Positions 14,074 through 22,818 are shown, numbered from the stretch's first letter. The stretch: DNA of 33,631 nt from Treponema sp. (GCA_009788065.1 WQSF01000020.1:1-33631); one strand, 5' to 3'. Program-made: numbers and translations. Notes: generated from the sequence alone by a model not told the origin.

Positions 14074-14627
14074 TTTTTATCCTTGTTAATTTTCTGCTGA
14101 ATTTTATTTCTTAATCTGATTATTCTGTTGTTAACAGCATTAATGCTAAGCCCGGTAATTTCGCCTATTTCTTTGAGAGTCATTCCATCGTAATATTTCA
14201 TACAATAAACGATTCTGCTTTTTTCATCTTCTTCATTAAACAATGCGTCTGTTAATAATCTGGCTTCGATTATTTCAAATTGCGCATCATGTCCCGGATT
14301 TTCTGCATGAAAATTAGTTTTAAATAATTCTGCAATTTCGCCTTCTTCTTTTTTCCTTAGACAGTCAATACTTGTATTGGTCGCCTCGGCATAAAGTTTC
14401 TGTGCATCTTTTTTTCTTTTCTTGTTTTTAGTTAGTACCATGTTAGTTGCCGTCCTGTATAAGAAACTCTTAGGAGAAACAATCTCCTTTTGCATACGAT
14501 GAAGCCTTGCGAATACATCCTGAGCGGCATTTTCAGCATCTTCATGGTTTCTGAGCATTTGCAAACACCGCCTGTAAACCATAGGGAAATATTCTTTGTA
14601 AAGGGTTTCAAGAAGATTGTTTTCCAT
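14070..14627 (-). CDS. ECF-type RNA polymerase sigma-70 factor
   Basis: 185 residues; the ATG at 14627 has only a weak AAAAGA upstream. Region 2 is visible at about 10-65 (YKEYFPMVYRRCLQMLRNHE, AENAAQDVFARLHR, SFLYRTATN), and region 4 at about 125-180 (IVYCMKYYDGMTLKEIGEIT, then SINAVNNRIIRLRNKI). The length fits ECF factors. It overlaps the downstream membrane protein by 4 bases, a typical sigma/anti-sigma pairing. Being the first gene of the minus-strand run, it is the best candidate regulator of the lipoprotein, caspase-like and variable-protein genes that follow. Confidence 0.85.
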   Translation of the reverse strand: MENNLLETLYKEYFPMVYRRCLQMLRNHEDAENAAQDVFARLHRMQKEIVSPKSFLYRTATNMVLTKNKKRKKDAQKLYAEATNTSIDCLRKKEEGEIAELFKTNFHAENPGHDAQFEIIEARLLTDALFNEEDEKSRIVYCMKYYDGMTLKEIGEITGLSINAVNNRIIRLRNKIQQKINKDKK

Positions 14628-14943
14628 GTTCTTTTCACGTATATATAAGACTCTTGATGGGAGAGTTTTTCCACCAAATTATGTAAATTAAACTTGTAAT
14701 TATTTCCAATTCCATACCTCTCTTGAAAAAAATACTCGTAATACAGACAAAATTATTAAAAAATAATATAAAAAACGTTTGTTATTTTAAAAACATCATA
14801 ATTTATTAACCATTTTTTTAAGAAAATCGCTGTTCCTTATAAGACCATGTTATATAGTCCTTATAGATATTCGTTATTCTATAACCCTAATAGGAAAATA
14901 TCAATAGACCTATAAGATTTTTATGAAAATAGGATAAAACGCC
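14628..14943. promoter_or_regulatory. AT-rich divergent intergenic region with repeated CTTATAG/CTATAAG motifs
   Basis: No gene is seen in these 316 bases, which separate the divergent sigma-factor and XRE genes. Near the XRE start lie related short motifs: CTTATAAG at 14836-14843, CCTTATAGA at 14859-14867, TCTATAACC at 14879-14886 and CCTATAAGA at 14910-14918, plus the palindrome CCTAATAGG at 14886-14894. Their 20-30 base spacing suggests binding sites for a dimeric regulator, most simply the adjacent XRE protein. The rest is A/T runs with no clear structure. Confidence 0.4.
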
Positions 14944-15285
14944 ATGGATGGTAAGGAATTAAGGGCAATTTTAAGTAAAAATATCAAACTTTATCGTAAT
15001 CATCATGGTTTATCACAAGCTGATCTGGCTGAAAAAGCCGATATATCTATTCCTTTTTTAAGCAGTATAGAGAGAGGTATAAAATGGCCGTATCCCGATA
15101 CCCTGGTTAAGATAGCAAAAGCCCTTAAAATAGAAGAATTTGAACTTTTCCGTGAAAAAAAGCCTGTCACTAACGATACGTCGCTTTATATTGACAGACT
15201 TGTTATGGATATATCTGAATCCGTTTCAAAATCGATTGAAAAAACATATCATCGCTACAGAGGAAGAAAAAAAGCTATGAATTAG
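14944..15285 (+). CDS. XRE-family helix-turn-helix regulator
   Basis: 113 residues from the ATG at 14944; a possible AGGAT lies about 10 bases upstream and no strong ribosome site is seen. Residues about 8-65 are a classic XRE domain (LSKNIKLYRNHHGLSQADLA, EKADISIPFLSSIERG, YPDTLVKIAKALKIEEFELF). The tail (DRLVMDISESVSKSIEKTY) is a helix resembling the tail of the XRE protein at the right edge (IVKDIDKVVADAVKKAI), so the two are paralogues. Probably binds the repeated motifs upstream of its own start. Target genes other than itself are unknown; the divergent sigma factor is one candidate. Confidence 0.8.
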   Translation: MDGKELRAILSKNIKLYRNHHGLSQADLAEKADISIPFLSSIERGIKWPYPDTLVKIAKALKIEEFELFREKKPVTNDTSLYIDRLVMDISESVSKSIEKTYHRYRGRKKAMN

Positions 15286-15327
15286 CGAACCGTTTTCTGC
15301 AGATACATTATTTAATATTCAAACATA

Positions 15328-15347
15328 AAATTTGCTGTTACAAATTT
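15328..15347. terminator. weak hairpin between convergent genes
   Basis: AAATTTG, CTGTTA, CAAATTT: a 7-bp stem with a 6-base loop that includes the stop of the ABC gene. It is A/T-rich with no long T run, so a bidirectional terminator is only possible. Confidence 0.3.
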
Positions 15348-17440
15348 ATACAACACCTAATCTCTCTGCTTCCGGCGCTTTGCAATTCCGGTGTTCTTTG
15401 CGCGCATTCGCTGTCCGCTCTCTCGCACCTTGGCGCGAAGGGGCAGCCGGGTTCGGGCGCTGAAGGATCGCTCACCTTTCCGGGGATGGTAAGAAGGCGC
15501 TCTTTTGAATAATGGCTTCCAAAACACGGAGAAGCGGCAAGAAGCGCGGTTGTGTACGGGTGGTGCGGACTGCTTGTAATTTCTTTGGCGCTTCCTGATT
15601 CCATCACTAAGCCGCCGTACATTACCATTATGCGATCTGAAATCTCGGCGACTAAATCGATGTCGTGGCTGATAAAAATAATGGAAAGGTTTCTTGCGCG
15701 CTTGAGGGTTTTTAAAAGTTCCACTATTTGTTTTTGTATTGTGAGATCAAGCGCCGTTGTCGGCTCGTCTGCGATTAAAAGCTCGCAGCCCTGCGCCAGC
15801 GCGAGCGCGATACCGATTCTTTGTAATTGTCCGCCCGAAAATTGATGCGGAAAATTAATCAGCCTTTCTGTTCCGTTATCCAATCCTGTTTCCGCAAGCA
15901 GTTCAACGGCTCTTTTGTCGGATTCTTCTCTTGTAATTTCCGGCTGAGAGTTATTAAATGTTTCAAAAAACACGCTTCCCATATTTTGAAGCGGGTCATA
16001 AGAGCGCCCCGGCTCCTGAAAGATCATTCCAATCTTTTTTCCCCGATATTCGCGTAACACTTCAATATTAAGTCCAAGCAATTCATTTCCTTCGTACAGG
16101 ATGGAGCCGCTCACACTCGCGTTCTTTGCCAAAAGCCCGGGAACAGCCAGAGTGCTTACGCTTTTCCCGGAACCGCTTTCTCCGACAATGCCGAGTGTTT
16201 CGCCTCTTTTTAAATTTAATGAAACGCCTCTTACAGCCTGAACTTTGATTAATTCTCTGCCGCGTAATACAGAAAAATCTACTTTCAAATCTTGTATAGA
16301 TAATAAATTTTCACTCACGGAGGATACGGAGGAAAAGTTTGAACTAATACTCTGTACACCCTTTGTCCTCTGCGGTTTAATCTTCTTCCTTAATCTGCCC
16401 TGCATTGTATGGTACGGATCATAATAATCGCGTAACGCGTCGCCGATAAAATTAAACGCCAGCGTTACACCTAATAAAAACCAGACAGGATTTAACAGCC
16501 ACGGGAAGGCGCGAAGATTCGCCAAAGTGGAAAGATCGCGTTTAATAAGAGAGCCCCAGCTAACCGCAGGATCGGTTATTCCAAGCCCTAAATATGAAAG
16601 GACAGTTTCTGTCATTATAAAACCGGGAATGCTAAGAGCGACGCTTACAATTAAAAGACTCGATATCTGCGGAATTATATGTCTAAAAATAATAGTTACA
16701 GAAGGGATCATTTCCAGCTTCGCGTTTAAAACAAATTCTTCGCGCTTGATCGCGTGAACCATACCTCGAATTGTACGCGCCGATCCCGGCCAGCCGACAA
16801 GCGAAAGTATTATCGTAATCATCATGTATGTTTGCCCCGGGTCCATGTTAGACGCAAGCAGAGAGCGAAGGAACAAAATAAGATATAAAGACGGAATCAA
16901 CATTAAAAATTCCGCGCCCCGCATGATCGACCAGTCTGTGATACCGCCGAAAAAACCCGCCAATCCTCCCGCAAGCCCCGCGAGAATAAGCGATATAAAT
17001 GTTGCAACAAAACCTATGGTGAGCGAAACACGCGAACCGTAAACAATGCGCGAAAAGAGGCATCTTCCGAGATTGTCCGCACCCATCAGAAAAACAGGAT
17101 ATTCGCCGTGACCTGTGGTAAAAAAATGCCGATCCGAGGGAATAAAACCCCAAAGCATATAGGGCTCCCCCTTCCCGAAAAATTTTAAAGATGAATAATG
17201 ATCTCTTAGGCGCGCGTATGTCCATGAAATTGAATTTGTTACGCGAAATTCCTGAGCCTGAAAAATGCCTTTGTAAGAGCGGATGTTCGGCGGATGGTAG
17301 CTTTTATCAGCAAACGAAGTGTTAGGTGAATAAGGAGCGAAAAACTCGGCGAAAATCATCATCAAATACAGAAGGATAAGACAGACGAGAGAAACTAAAG
17401 CAACAGGGCGGGTTTTAATATAGTTAAAAAACTTCTTCAT
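15338..17440 (-). CDS. fused peptide ABC transporter permease (OppC-like) and ATPase (OppD-like)
   Basis: 700 residues; the ATG at 17440 follows GGAAGGC. About 1-345 is an OppC/YejE-like permease with a first membrane helix (VALVSLVCLILLYLMMIFAE), a long periplasmic insert to about 125, and the binding-protein-dependent core (GADNLGRCLFSRIVYGSRVS, ILSYLGLGITDPAVSWGSLI). After a linker, about 380-700 is an OppD-like ATPase: Walker A GESGSGKS near 422, signature FSGGQLQRIG near 535, Walker B LLIADEPTTALD near 553, and the cysteine-rich oligopeptide tail CPFAPRCERADSEC near 670. These domains are usually separate proteins, so the fusion is notable. No frameshift is involved. A partner substrate-binding protein and a second ATPase are not in the window. 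Confidence 0.9.
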   Translation of the reverse strand: MKKFFNYIKTRPVALVSLVCLILLYLMMIFAEFFAPYSPNTSFADKSYHPPNIRSYKGIFQAQEFRVTNSISWTYARLRDHYSSLKFFGKGEPYMLWGFIPSDRHFFTTGHGEYPVFLMGADNLGRCLFSRIVYGSRVSLTIGFVATFISLILAGLAGGLAGFFGGITDWSIMRGAEFLMLIPSLYLILFLRSLLASNMDPGQTYMMITIILSLVGWPGSARTIRGMVHAIKREEFVLNAKLEMIPSVTIIFRHIIPQISSLLIVSVALSIPGFIMTETVLSYLGLGITDPAVSWGSLIKRDLSTLANLRAFPWLLNPVWFLLGVTLAFNFIGDALRDYYDPYHTMQGRLRKKIKPQRTKGVQSISSNFSSVSSVSENLLSIQDLKVDFSVLRGRELIKVQAVRGVSLNLKRGETLGIVGESGSGKSVSTLAVPGLLAKNASVSGSILYEGNELLGLNIEVLREYRGKKIGMIFQEPGRSYDPLQNMGSVFFETFNNSQPEITREESDKRAVELLAETGLDNGTERLINFPHQFSGGQLQRIGIALALAQGCELLIADEPTTALDLTIQKQIVELLKTLKRARNLSIIFISHDIDLVAEISDRIMVMYGGLVMESGSAKEITSSPHHPYTTALLAASPCFGSHYSKERLLTIPGKVSDPSAPEPGCPFAPRCERADSECAQRTPELQSAGSREIRCCINL

Positions 17441-17454
17441 GCCTTCCGTCCGCC

Positions 17455-18540
17455 TTATTCTTTTCCGTACCGGATTCTTGGATCAACAAGCGCGAGAATT
17501 ATATCCGCTAACGCCATGCCGACAAGCACAAGGAAGGAGATGAACATTATATTCGCCAAAACCAAATTAATATCCTGCTGGGTTACAGCTTCGTACATAA
17601 GCCTGCCGATACCGGGATAGGCGAAAATAATTTCCAGTATCAAAGAGCCAGAAAAAAGCCCGGCAAGCAGGTTCGCGCTTCCCGTGATATACGGATTTAA
17701 AGTATTTCTAAACGCATGAGCGAAATAAATCCGCCATTCCGCGATACCTCGCGAACGAAGACTTGTGATGTAAGGCTGTCCAAGCTGGTCAAGCATGGTC
17801 GCGCGAATCATGCGTAAAGAACCGCCGATTCCGCCAAGAAACGCGGATAACAGCGGCAGAAAAATATGGTGCATATAAGAGAATACAAATTTTCCGGGAG
17901 CTTCAGAAAACGGAAACGGCGGAAACGCCGTAACCGGAAAAAGTCCCGATACGGACGCAAAGAGCTGAAGCAGAATAAGGAGTAAAAGCCCCGGAAACGC
18001 GTGAAGCACAAGAGCAAAAAATGTCACGGCATAATCCGCTCTGGTTCCCGCTTTAGTGGAAAAATAAACACCTAACGCAAATGAAAAAATTGTTATAAAA
18101 ACGAGCGAAATTAAATTTAAAATTAGAGAGTTAATAATCCTTGTTGAAATCAAAAAAGAAACAGGAGCGCGGGAAATTAAACTGACGCCAAGATCATGAT
18201 GAATAACAACACGGTTAAGCCAGCGGAAATATTGCGCATAAAACGGCTGATCAAGTCCAAGTTCCGCTCTGCGCTGCGCAAGCTGCTCAGCGCTCATCGC
18301 CTGAAGATTCTGCCCTGCTCTGCCCTGATTTTCGCTGAAGAGCTGCTGCATCATAATTTGGTCAACAATATCCCCGGGTGCAAGAGCCATTAAACCAAAC
18401 ACCGCTAACCCAAGGAGAAAGAGCATAATTGTCATGGTTACAAGTCTGTTTATAATGTAGGAAAGAAGCGGGAAGCGGCGTTTGAATACATAAAAAGGTT
18501 TTAATAATATATTCGTTATCGCCCGGAGCTTTGTCAGCAT
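17455..18540 (-). CDS. peptide ABC transporter permease (OppB-like)
   Basis: 361 residues; the ATG at 18540 follows AAGGGGAGGGGGA. The first membrane helix is at about 32-53 (MTIMLFLLGLAVFGLMALAPGD). A periplasmic segment containing ELGLDQPFYAQYFRWL, typical of OppB/DppB, comes next, followed by five further membrane helices and the core motif around RSRGIAEWRIYFAHAFRNTL. A glutamine-rich insert (MMQQLFSENQGRAGQNLQAM) lengthens the first periplasmic loop. It lies 14 bases before the fused permease/ATPase gene, with which it forms one importer in the inner membrane. Confidence 0.9.
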   Translation of the reverse strand: MLTKLRAITNILLKPFYVFKRRFPLLSYIINRLVTMTIMLFLLGLAVFGLMALAPGDIVDQIMMQQLFSENQGRAGQNLQAMSAEQLAQRRAELGLDQPFYAQYFRWLNRVVIHHDLGVSLISRAPVSFLISTRIINSLILNLISLVFITIFSFALGVYFSTKAGTRADYAVTFFALVLHAFPGLLLLILLQLFASVSGLFPVTAFPPFPFSEAPGKFVFSYMHHIFLPLLSAFLGGIGGSLRMIRATMLDQLGQPYITSLRSRGIAEWRIYFAHAFRNTLNPYITGSANLLAGLFSGSLILEIIFAYPGIGRLMYEAVTQQDINLVLANIMFISFLVLVGMALADIILALVDPRIRYGKE

Positions 18541-18647
18541 TCCCCCTCCCCTTAAATCATATTAAAATTAACAAGATATAAAGTCAAGGTTAGCTAAAAA
18601 TACCGGCTAAAATCCGAGGAATTAATGTTACAAGTTAGTTTTATAAC

Positions 18648-19043
18648 TTATTTTTCTAAATAGTCAGCCAGTTCAATCAATTCAAGATGAACAGTTTTTA
18701 TTTTCTTTTCATTGTGAGCTTCTATTGGAAACCACTCTTTAGCTATTTCTCTTAAAAAGTCCGCCTTATGTACAATAGAATGGCCGTCTTTTAATATTTT
18801 ATAAAGTTCATCCTGATCAACAACGCCGACGCCTTCTTTACCCTTTTTGGATTGATCGGACATAGACGCCAATCCGCATCTATACGCGTGAACTATAGCT
18901 TCTTCAATATCTGTAAAATCGGTGCCGGCTATGTTTATATTAAATTCCATTTTAGTGCTGATATGAAGCTGAATACTCTTATCATTGAATTTGCTGACTT
19001 GTTTACTGTCAACTTTATTTAACATGTTCATTTTTTGCGCCAT
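18648..19043 (-). CDS. uncharacterised small cytoplasmic protein
   Basis: 131 residues. The ATG at 19043 is chosen because AAAGGAGT lies 7 bases upstream; the frame is open further upstream but that part includes the promoter. No signal peptide or membrane helix. The middle reads MEFNINIAGTDFTDIEEAIVHAYRCGLASM, and the C-terminal half is charged and helical (DELYKILKDGHSIVHKADFLREIAKEWF). I do not recognise the family. It stands alone, with its own promoter at 19113-19142, divergent from the PTPS-like operon. Confidence 0.65.
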   Translation of the reverse strand: MAQKMNMLNKVDSKQVSKFNDKSIQLHISTKMEFNINIAGTDFTDIEEAIVHAYRCGLASMSDQSKKGKEGVGVVDQDELYKILKDGHSIVHKADFLREIAKEWFPIEAHNEKKIKTVHLELIELADYLEK

Positions 19044-19112
19044 ACATACTCCTTTAAAGCGTAACAAAAGAATATTTATCTTCTGTTTTTGACTGGTTTT
19101 ACTTTGTGAGAC

Positions 19113-19142
19113 ATTATACACTATATAACGATTTTTTGTCAA
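19113..19142 (-). promoter_or_regulatory. promoter of the small gene at 18648-19043
   Basis: On the minus strand TTGACA (19137-19142) and TATAAT (19113-19118) are 18 bases apart. It leaves a leader of about 60 bases before the ATG. Confidence 0.7.
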
Positions 19143-19211
19143 ATGGAGAAAATCATATAATTTCTACAAATGCTTAATGTTAAAACAATATATTTACAAG
19201 ATTATTTTTCC

Positions 19212-19264
19212 TTGTAAATTCATTTTTCATGTTATAATTCCTTATCGAGAACTTTTCTTGATAA
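19212..19264 (+). promoter_or_regulatory. promoter and leader hairpin of the PTPS-like operon
   Basis: TATAAT at 19233-19238 has a weak TTGTAA at 19212-19217 in front (15-base spacing, short). Directly after it, TTATCGAGAA (19242-19251) and TTCTTGATAA (19255-19264) form an inverted repeat, 9 of 10 matching, with a 3-base loop at the likely transcription start. It could be an operator or an mRNA 5' hairpin. Confidence 0.45.
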
Positions 19265-19286
19265 TCTATATGAAAAGGAGAATATT

Positions 19287-19778
19287 ATGGATGATTTATA
19301 TACATCGATAGTTAGACTGGATTTCCAGTACGCCCACCGGTTTATGAACTGGCCAAGAGAGGCAAAGCATCTTCACGGACATTCGGGTCTTTTAGAAATT
19401 AAACTGGAAGACAAAGTAGACCCCGTTACAGGTTACGCGCACGCCTGTAAAGAAGGTTTTAAAAAAGCATGGGAAGTTGTCGACCACTTCCACCATGCGA
19501 CATTGTTTCAGGAAGGAGACCCGCTGCTTGACGCGGTTCTTGCCGTATACAAGAAAGAAGGAATTAACAACGACCCTGAAAATTGCGTACCTCTCAAAAA
19601 AATTGACAATCCTCTTGCCTGGTCATACCCTGAATACCGCATAATAGTCACAAAAAAGGTTTCTACCTGCGAGAACCTTTGCGAACTTTTTCATGCGCTT
19701 CTTAAAGACAGAATGCCCATCAAAAAAATTACGATGCGTTCTTCAAGCATTAATGCGGCAAGTAAGGTTTTTAAGTAG
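19287..19778 (+). CDS. 6-pyruvoyl-tetrahydropterin synthase / QueD-like protein without catalytic cysteine
   Basis: 163 residues; the ATG at 19287 follows AAAAGGAGAATATT. The family's zinc ligands are visible: His17 (AHRF) and His30/His32 (HLHGHS). Asp66-His67 (VVDHFHH) fits the D-H pair of the catalytic triad. The cysteine normally four residues before the HGH histidine is Ala26 (REAKHLHGH), and the usual C-terminal glutamate motif is not obvious (ITMRSSSINAAS). So the fold and metal site are retained, but the standard QueD or PTPS reaction is doubtful. It is first in a four-gene operon with a sugar-acid-type reductase, a small secreted protein and a DHH phosphoesterase. Confidence 0.75.
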   Translation: MDDLYTSIVRLDFQYAHRFMNWPREAKHLHGHSGLLEIKLEDKVDPVTGYAHACKEGFKKAWEVVDHFHHATLFQEGDPLLDAVLAVYKKEGINNDPENCVPLKKIDNPLAWSYPEYRIIVTKKVSTCENLCELFHALLKDRMPIKKITMRSSSINAASKVFK

Positions 19779-19789
19779 GCGGAACTATC

Positions 19790-21394
19790 ATGAAACTGAC
19801 AAACGCTTCGCTTAAAGATAAATCTTTCTGGCAAAAAGCCGCCATCGCCCTGCCTCGCTTTGACCGTGATAAAATGATCGCCGCTACAAAGGCATCTCCA
19901 AAGTGGGTGCATTTCGGAGCGGGGAATATTTTCCGCGCTTTTCCGGCGGCTATGATGCAGCAGCTTCTTGAGCAGGGGCTTGAAACAACGGGCATCGTGG
20001 TTGCCGAAGGTTATGACGGCGAAATAATCGATAAAAGTTTTACCGCGTTCGATAATTTGACAATTCTTGTAACTTTAAAATCGGACGGAACCACAGAAAA
20101 ATCCATAATAGCGTCAGTCGCTTCGGCGATGAGAATGGATACGGAGCTTGCGGTTCTTAAAGAAATTTTCGCCTCTCCTTCTTTGCAGATGGCGAGTTTC
20201 ACAATTACAGAAAAAGGCTATAGCTTAAAAGGACGCGACGGATCGCTCTTCCCCGACCTGGCGGAAGATTTAAAAGCGGGTCCAGCTTCGCCAAAAAGTT
20301 ATCTGGGGCGCATCGCCTGTCTTTTACATGAACGATATACAAAAGGCGCTTTCCCAATCGCAATGGTCAGTATGGACAACTGTTCGCATAACGGCGATAT
20401 TCTTTTTGCCGCGATGGATGCAATCGCCGCCGCTTGGGCAGAAAACGGCGTTTGCGATAAAAGTTTTTTAAATTATATCCGCAATAAAAGAAAAGTTTCC
20501 TTCCCGTGGTCGATGATCGACAAGATCACTCCCCGCCCGGACGACAGCGTGCGCGATATGCTCGTTTCCTGCGGATTGGAAGATATGCAGGGAACAGTAA
20601 CGTCAAAAAACACCTATGTCGCGCCGTTTGTAAACGCGGAAGAAACTCAATATCTCATCATCGAAGATGTTTTCCCCAACGGAAGGCCTGCGCTGGACAA
20701 AGCGGGTGTTTTGTTCACAAGCAAGGAAACTGTAGACAGAGTCGAAAAAATGAAAGTCTGTACCTGTTTAAACCCGCTTCATACCAGCCTCGCTGTTTTC
20801 GGCTGTCTTTTGGGCTACACCCGAATCAGCGAAGAAATGAAAGACGCTGATTTAGTCAAGTTAATTGAAGGAGTCGGTTACATCGAAGGGCTGCCTGTGG
20901 TGACAGACCCCGGAATCATCAAACCTAAGGATTTTATTGATCAGGTAATAAAAGTGCGCCTGCCCAATCCCTTCATGCCCGATGCGCCTCAGCGTATAGC
21001 TATGGATACATCGCTTAAAGTGCCTATCCGCTTCGGTGAAACCCTGAAAGCTTATAAGGAATCGGGTAAAGACTACGCCGGTTTGAAATTTATCCCCCTA
21101 GTTATCGCAGGATGGCTTCGTTATCTCATTGGTATAAACGACGAGGGTCAGCCTTTCGAACTAAGCCCTGATCCAAATCTGGAAACCTTAAAAAGCCAAA
21201 TAAACGGTATAGAACTTGGCAATACCGGGACGTTCCATGATAAATTGGAGCCGATTTTGTCAAATTCCGCCTATTTTGCCGTAAATTTATACGAAATTGG
21301 CTTAGGCGAAAAAATCGAAGGTTTATTCGCCAGGATGATTGCCGGCAAGGGAGCGGTTCGGAAAACTCTTGATTTGTCAGTAAACATGCGTTAA
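19790..21394 (+). CDS. mannitol dehydrogenase / fructuronate reductase family oxidoreductase
   Basis: 534 residues; ATG 11 bases after the previous gene, with AGGCGG upstream. The N-terminal nucleotide-binding part has WVHFGAGNIFRAF, matching the GxGNFxRA pattern of polyol-specific long-chain dehydrogenases. The catalytic pattern K-x5-N-x2-H appears as KVCTCLNPLH near residues 322-331. The C-terminal helical domain holds KDFIDQVIKVRLPNPFMPD. The family reduces fructuronate, tagaturonate or fructose with NAD(P)H in the cytoplasm. Which substrate this enzyme uses cannot be read from the sequence; the length and motifs suit UxuB/UxaB-type uronate reductases. Confidence 0.8.
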   Translation: MKLTNASLKDKSFWQKAAIALPRFDRDKMIAATKASPKWVHFGAGNIFRAFPAAMMQQLLEQGLETTGIVVAEGYDGEIIDKSFTAFDNLTILVTLKSDGTTEKSIIASVASAMRMDTELAVLKEIFASPSLQMASFTITEKGYSLKGRDGSLFPDLAEDLKAGPASPKSYLGRIACLLHERYTKGAFPIAMVSMDNCSHNGDILFAAMDAIAAAWAENGVCDKSFLNYIRNKRKVSFPWSMIDKITPRPDDSVRDMLVSCGLEDMQGTVTSKNTYVAPFVNAEETQYLIIEDVFPNGRPALDKAGVLFTSKETVDRVEKMKVCTCLNPLHTSLAVFGCLLGYTRISEEMKDADLVKLIEGVGYIEGLPVVTDPGIIKPKDFIDQVIKVRLPNPFMPDAPQRIAMDTSLKVPIRFGETLKAYKESGKDYAGLKFIPLVIAGWLRYLIGINDEGQPFELSPDPNLETLKSQINGIELGNTGTFHDKLEPILSNSAYFAVNLYEIGLGEKIEGLFARMIAGKGAVRKTLDLSVNMR

Positions 21395-21418
21395 AATTAA
21401 TGATACTGGAGGTCATAA

Positions 21419-21829
21419 ATGAAAAAACTCATTTTTGTATTAATAATCTTGGCGTTGGCTGCGCCTGTTTTTGCTCAGGTTAATAATAATAGAGACGCCG
21501 AATTCTACTGCGTCAATGTATCGGTAGAAAAAATATATCCTTCCCATGAGGGTTACATCGTTCAGTACCGCTGCGGTTCAGCCACGGTCGCCACAATAGG
21601 CATTCCCAACCAATGGTTTACAGACGCGGCGGGATGCGCGGAACTTGTAAAATTGCCGCTCGCTTCAGACTGGCCTACCATGTCTGTATTTTACAGCGAT
21701 GGCAAATTCAGCCATGTCAGGCTGTACACACACCCGGCAAAAAGCCATTGGACATGGGGAAGCATTCCCATGGGTATCGATGTAAGCAAGTTCTTTACCG
21801 ACAAGGAATCGTTTAAACTGAAACACTAA
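21419..21829 (+). CDS. small secreted protein of unknown function
   Basis: 136 residues; the ATG at 21419 follows ACTGGAGGTCATA. Residues 1-19 are a clear signal peptide (MKKLIFVLIILALAAPVFAQ). The mature part has three cysteines (EFYCVNV, QYRCGS, AAGCAEL) and is rich in aromatic residues (HWTWGSIPMGIDVSKFF). I do not recognise a family. Its stop overlaps the start of the DHH gene by one base (TAATG), so the two are translationally coupled despite acting in different compartments. Confidence 0.7.
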   Translation: MKKLIFVLIILALAAPVFAQVNNNRDAEFYCVNVSVEKIYPSHEGYIVQYRCGSATVATIGIPNQWFTDAAGCAELVKLPLASDWPTMSVFYSDGKFSHVRLYTHPAKSHWTWGSIPMGIDVSKFFTDKESFKLKH

Positions 21830-22818
21830 TGGCGTCCATTGTTACAGTACCTCAGGAAATTTTAGATTTTATAAATTCTTGTTCAAAATTTATCATCGCG
21901 GGTCATAAAGAGCCCGACGGTGACTGCGTGGGGAGTCAGTTAGCTCTGCGCAGCGCGCTTCTGCGTATGGGTAAAGAAGCGGTAGTCTGTTCCGCGGGTC
22001 CGTTTAAAAAAACTGAAATAAAAAAATATTCCACAGAGTTTGTTCCTATTCCAAAAGACGCGGACATTTCAGATACAAAAGTGATTATCGTCGATTGCTC
22101 GGGGAGAGAAAGAACAGGTGAAATTGACGATTCTCTTAAACCATTTCAAAGCGCTATTATCGATCATCACGCCGCGGTTACTCATCCCCGTTCAACCGCG
22201 CTTGCCCCGGTTTTTGTCGATTCAGATTCGCCTTCCTGCACACTGCTTATTTATAAACTGATTACCGCGTTAGGTCTTCAATTAATTAAAAAAGAAGCCG
22301 AATTATTATTTTTCGGACTTTGCACAGATACCGGATTTTTCCGTCATCTAACAGAAAAAAATGCTGATGTTTTTGAGGCTGCGGCAGTCATGATCCGGTG
22401 CGGCGCAAGCCCGAAGATTACATTTAACAGTATAAACGGCGGAAAAAGCCTTAATTCTAAAATATTGATGGGAAATATTCTTTCAAGAACCGAAGCGCAC
22501 TTCGGCGGAAAACTTTTAATCAGCTATGAAACGCTTTCAGAGTTTACAACATACGGCTTTGAAAGCAGAGACTCTGACAGCTTGAATCAAATTCTAATGT
22601 CGATACACGGAGCGGAAGCGGTTGTAATTATCCGCCAGGAGTTAGCCGACAATTGTACTGTGAGTTTAAGATCGATAGATAAAATAAACGTCGCTAAAAT
22701 CGCCGCTACATTCGGAGGGGGAGGACACAAGAACGCCGCCGGTCTCACAATGAAAGGTGATATTCAATTTGTAAAGCAAAAAATGTTAGAATCATTTGTA
22801 AATATTTTAATTTATTAA
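21829..22818 (+). CDS. DHH/DHHA1 phosphoesterase, NrnA-like (nanoRNase / pAp phosphatase)
   Basis: 329 residues starting at the ATG that overlaps the preceding TAA. The DHH motifs are in order: GHKEPDGDCVGSQLAL (aspartates of the metal site), VIIVDCSGRERTG, IDHHAAVTHP (the namesake D-H-H), and GLCTDTGFF. The DHHA1 substrate-binding domain at the C-terminus ends in FGGGGHKNAAG. The family removes nucleotides from very short RNAs and dephosphorylates pAp in the cytoplasm. The length is normal for NrnA (about 315-330). Confidence 0.88.
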   Translation: MASIVTVPQEILDFINSCSKFIIAGHKEPDGDCVGSQLALRSALLRMGKEAVVCSAGPFKKTEIKKYSTEFVPIPKDADISDTKVIIVDCSGRERTGEIDDSLKPFQSAIIDHHAAVTHPRSTALAPVFVDSDSPSCTLLIYKLITALGLQLIKKEAELLFFGLCTDTGFFRHLTEKNADVFEAAAVMIRCGASPKITFNSINGGKSLNSKILMGNILSRTEAHFGGKLLISYETLSEFTTYGFESRDSDSLNQILMSIHGAEAVVIIRQELADNCTVSLRSIDKINVAKIAATFGGGGHKNAAGLTMKGDIQFVKQKMLESFVNILIY

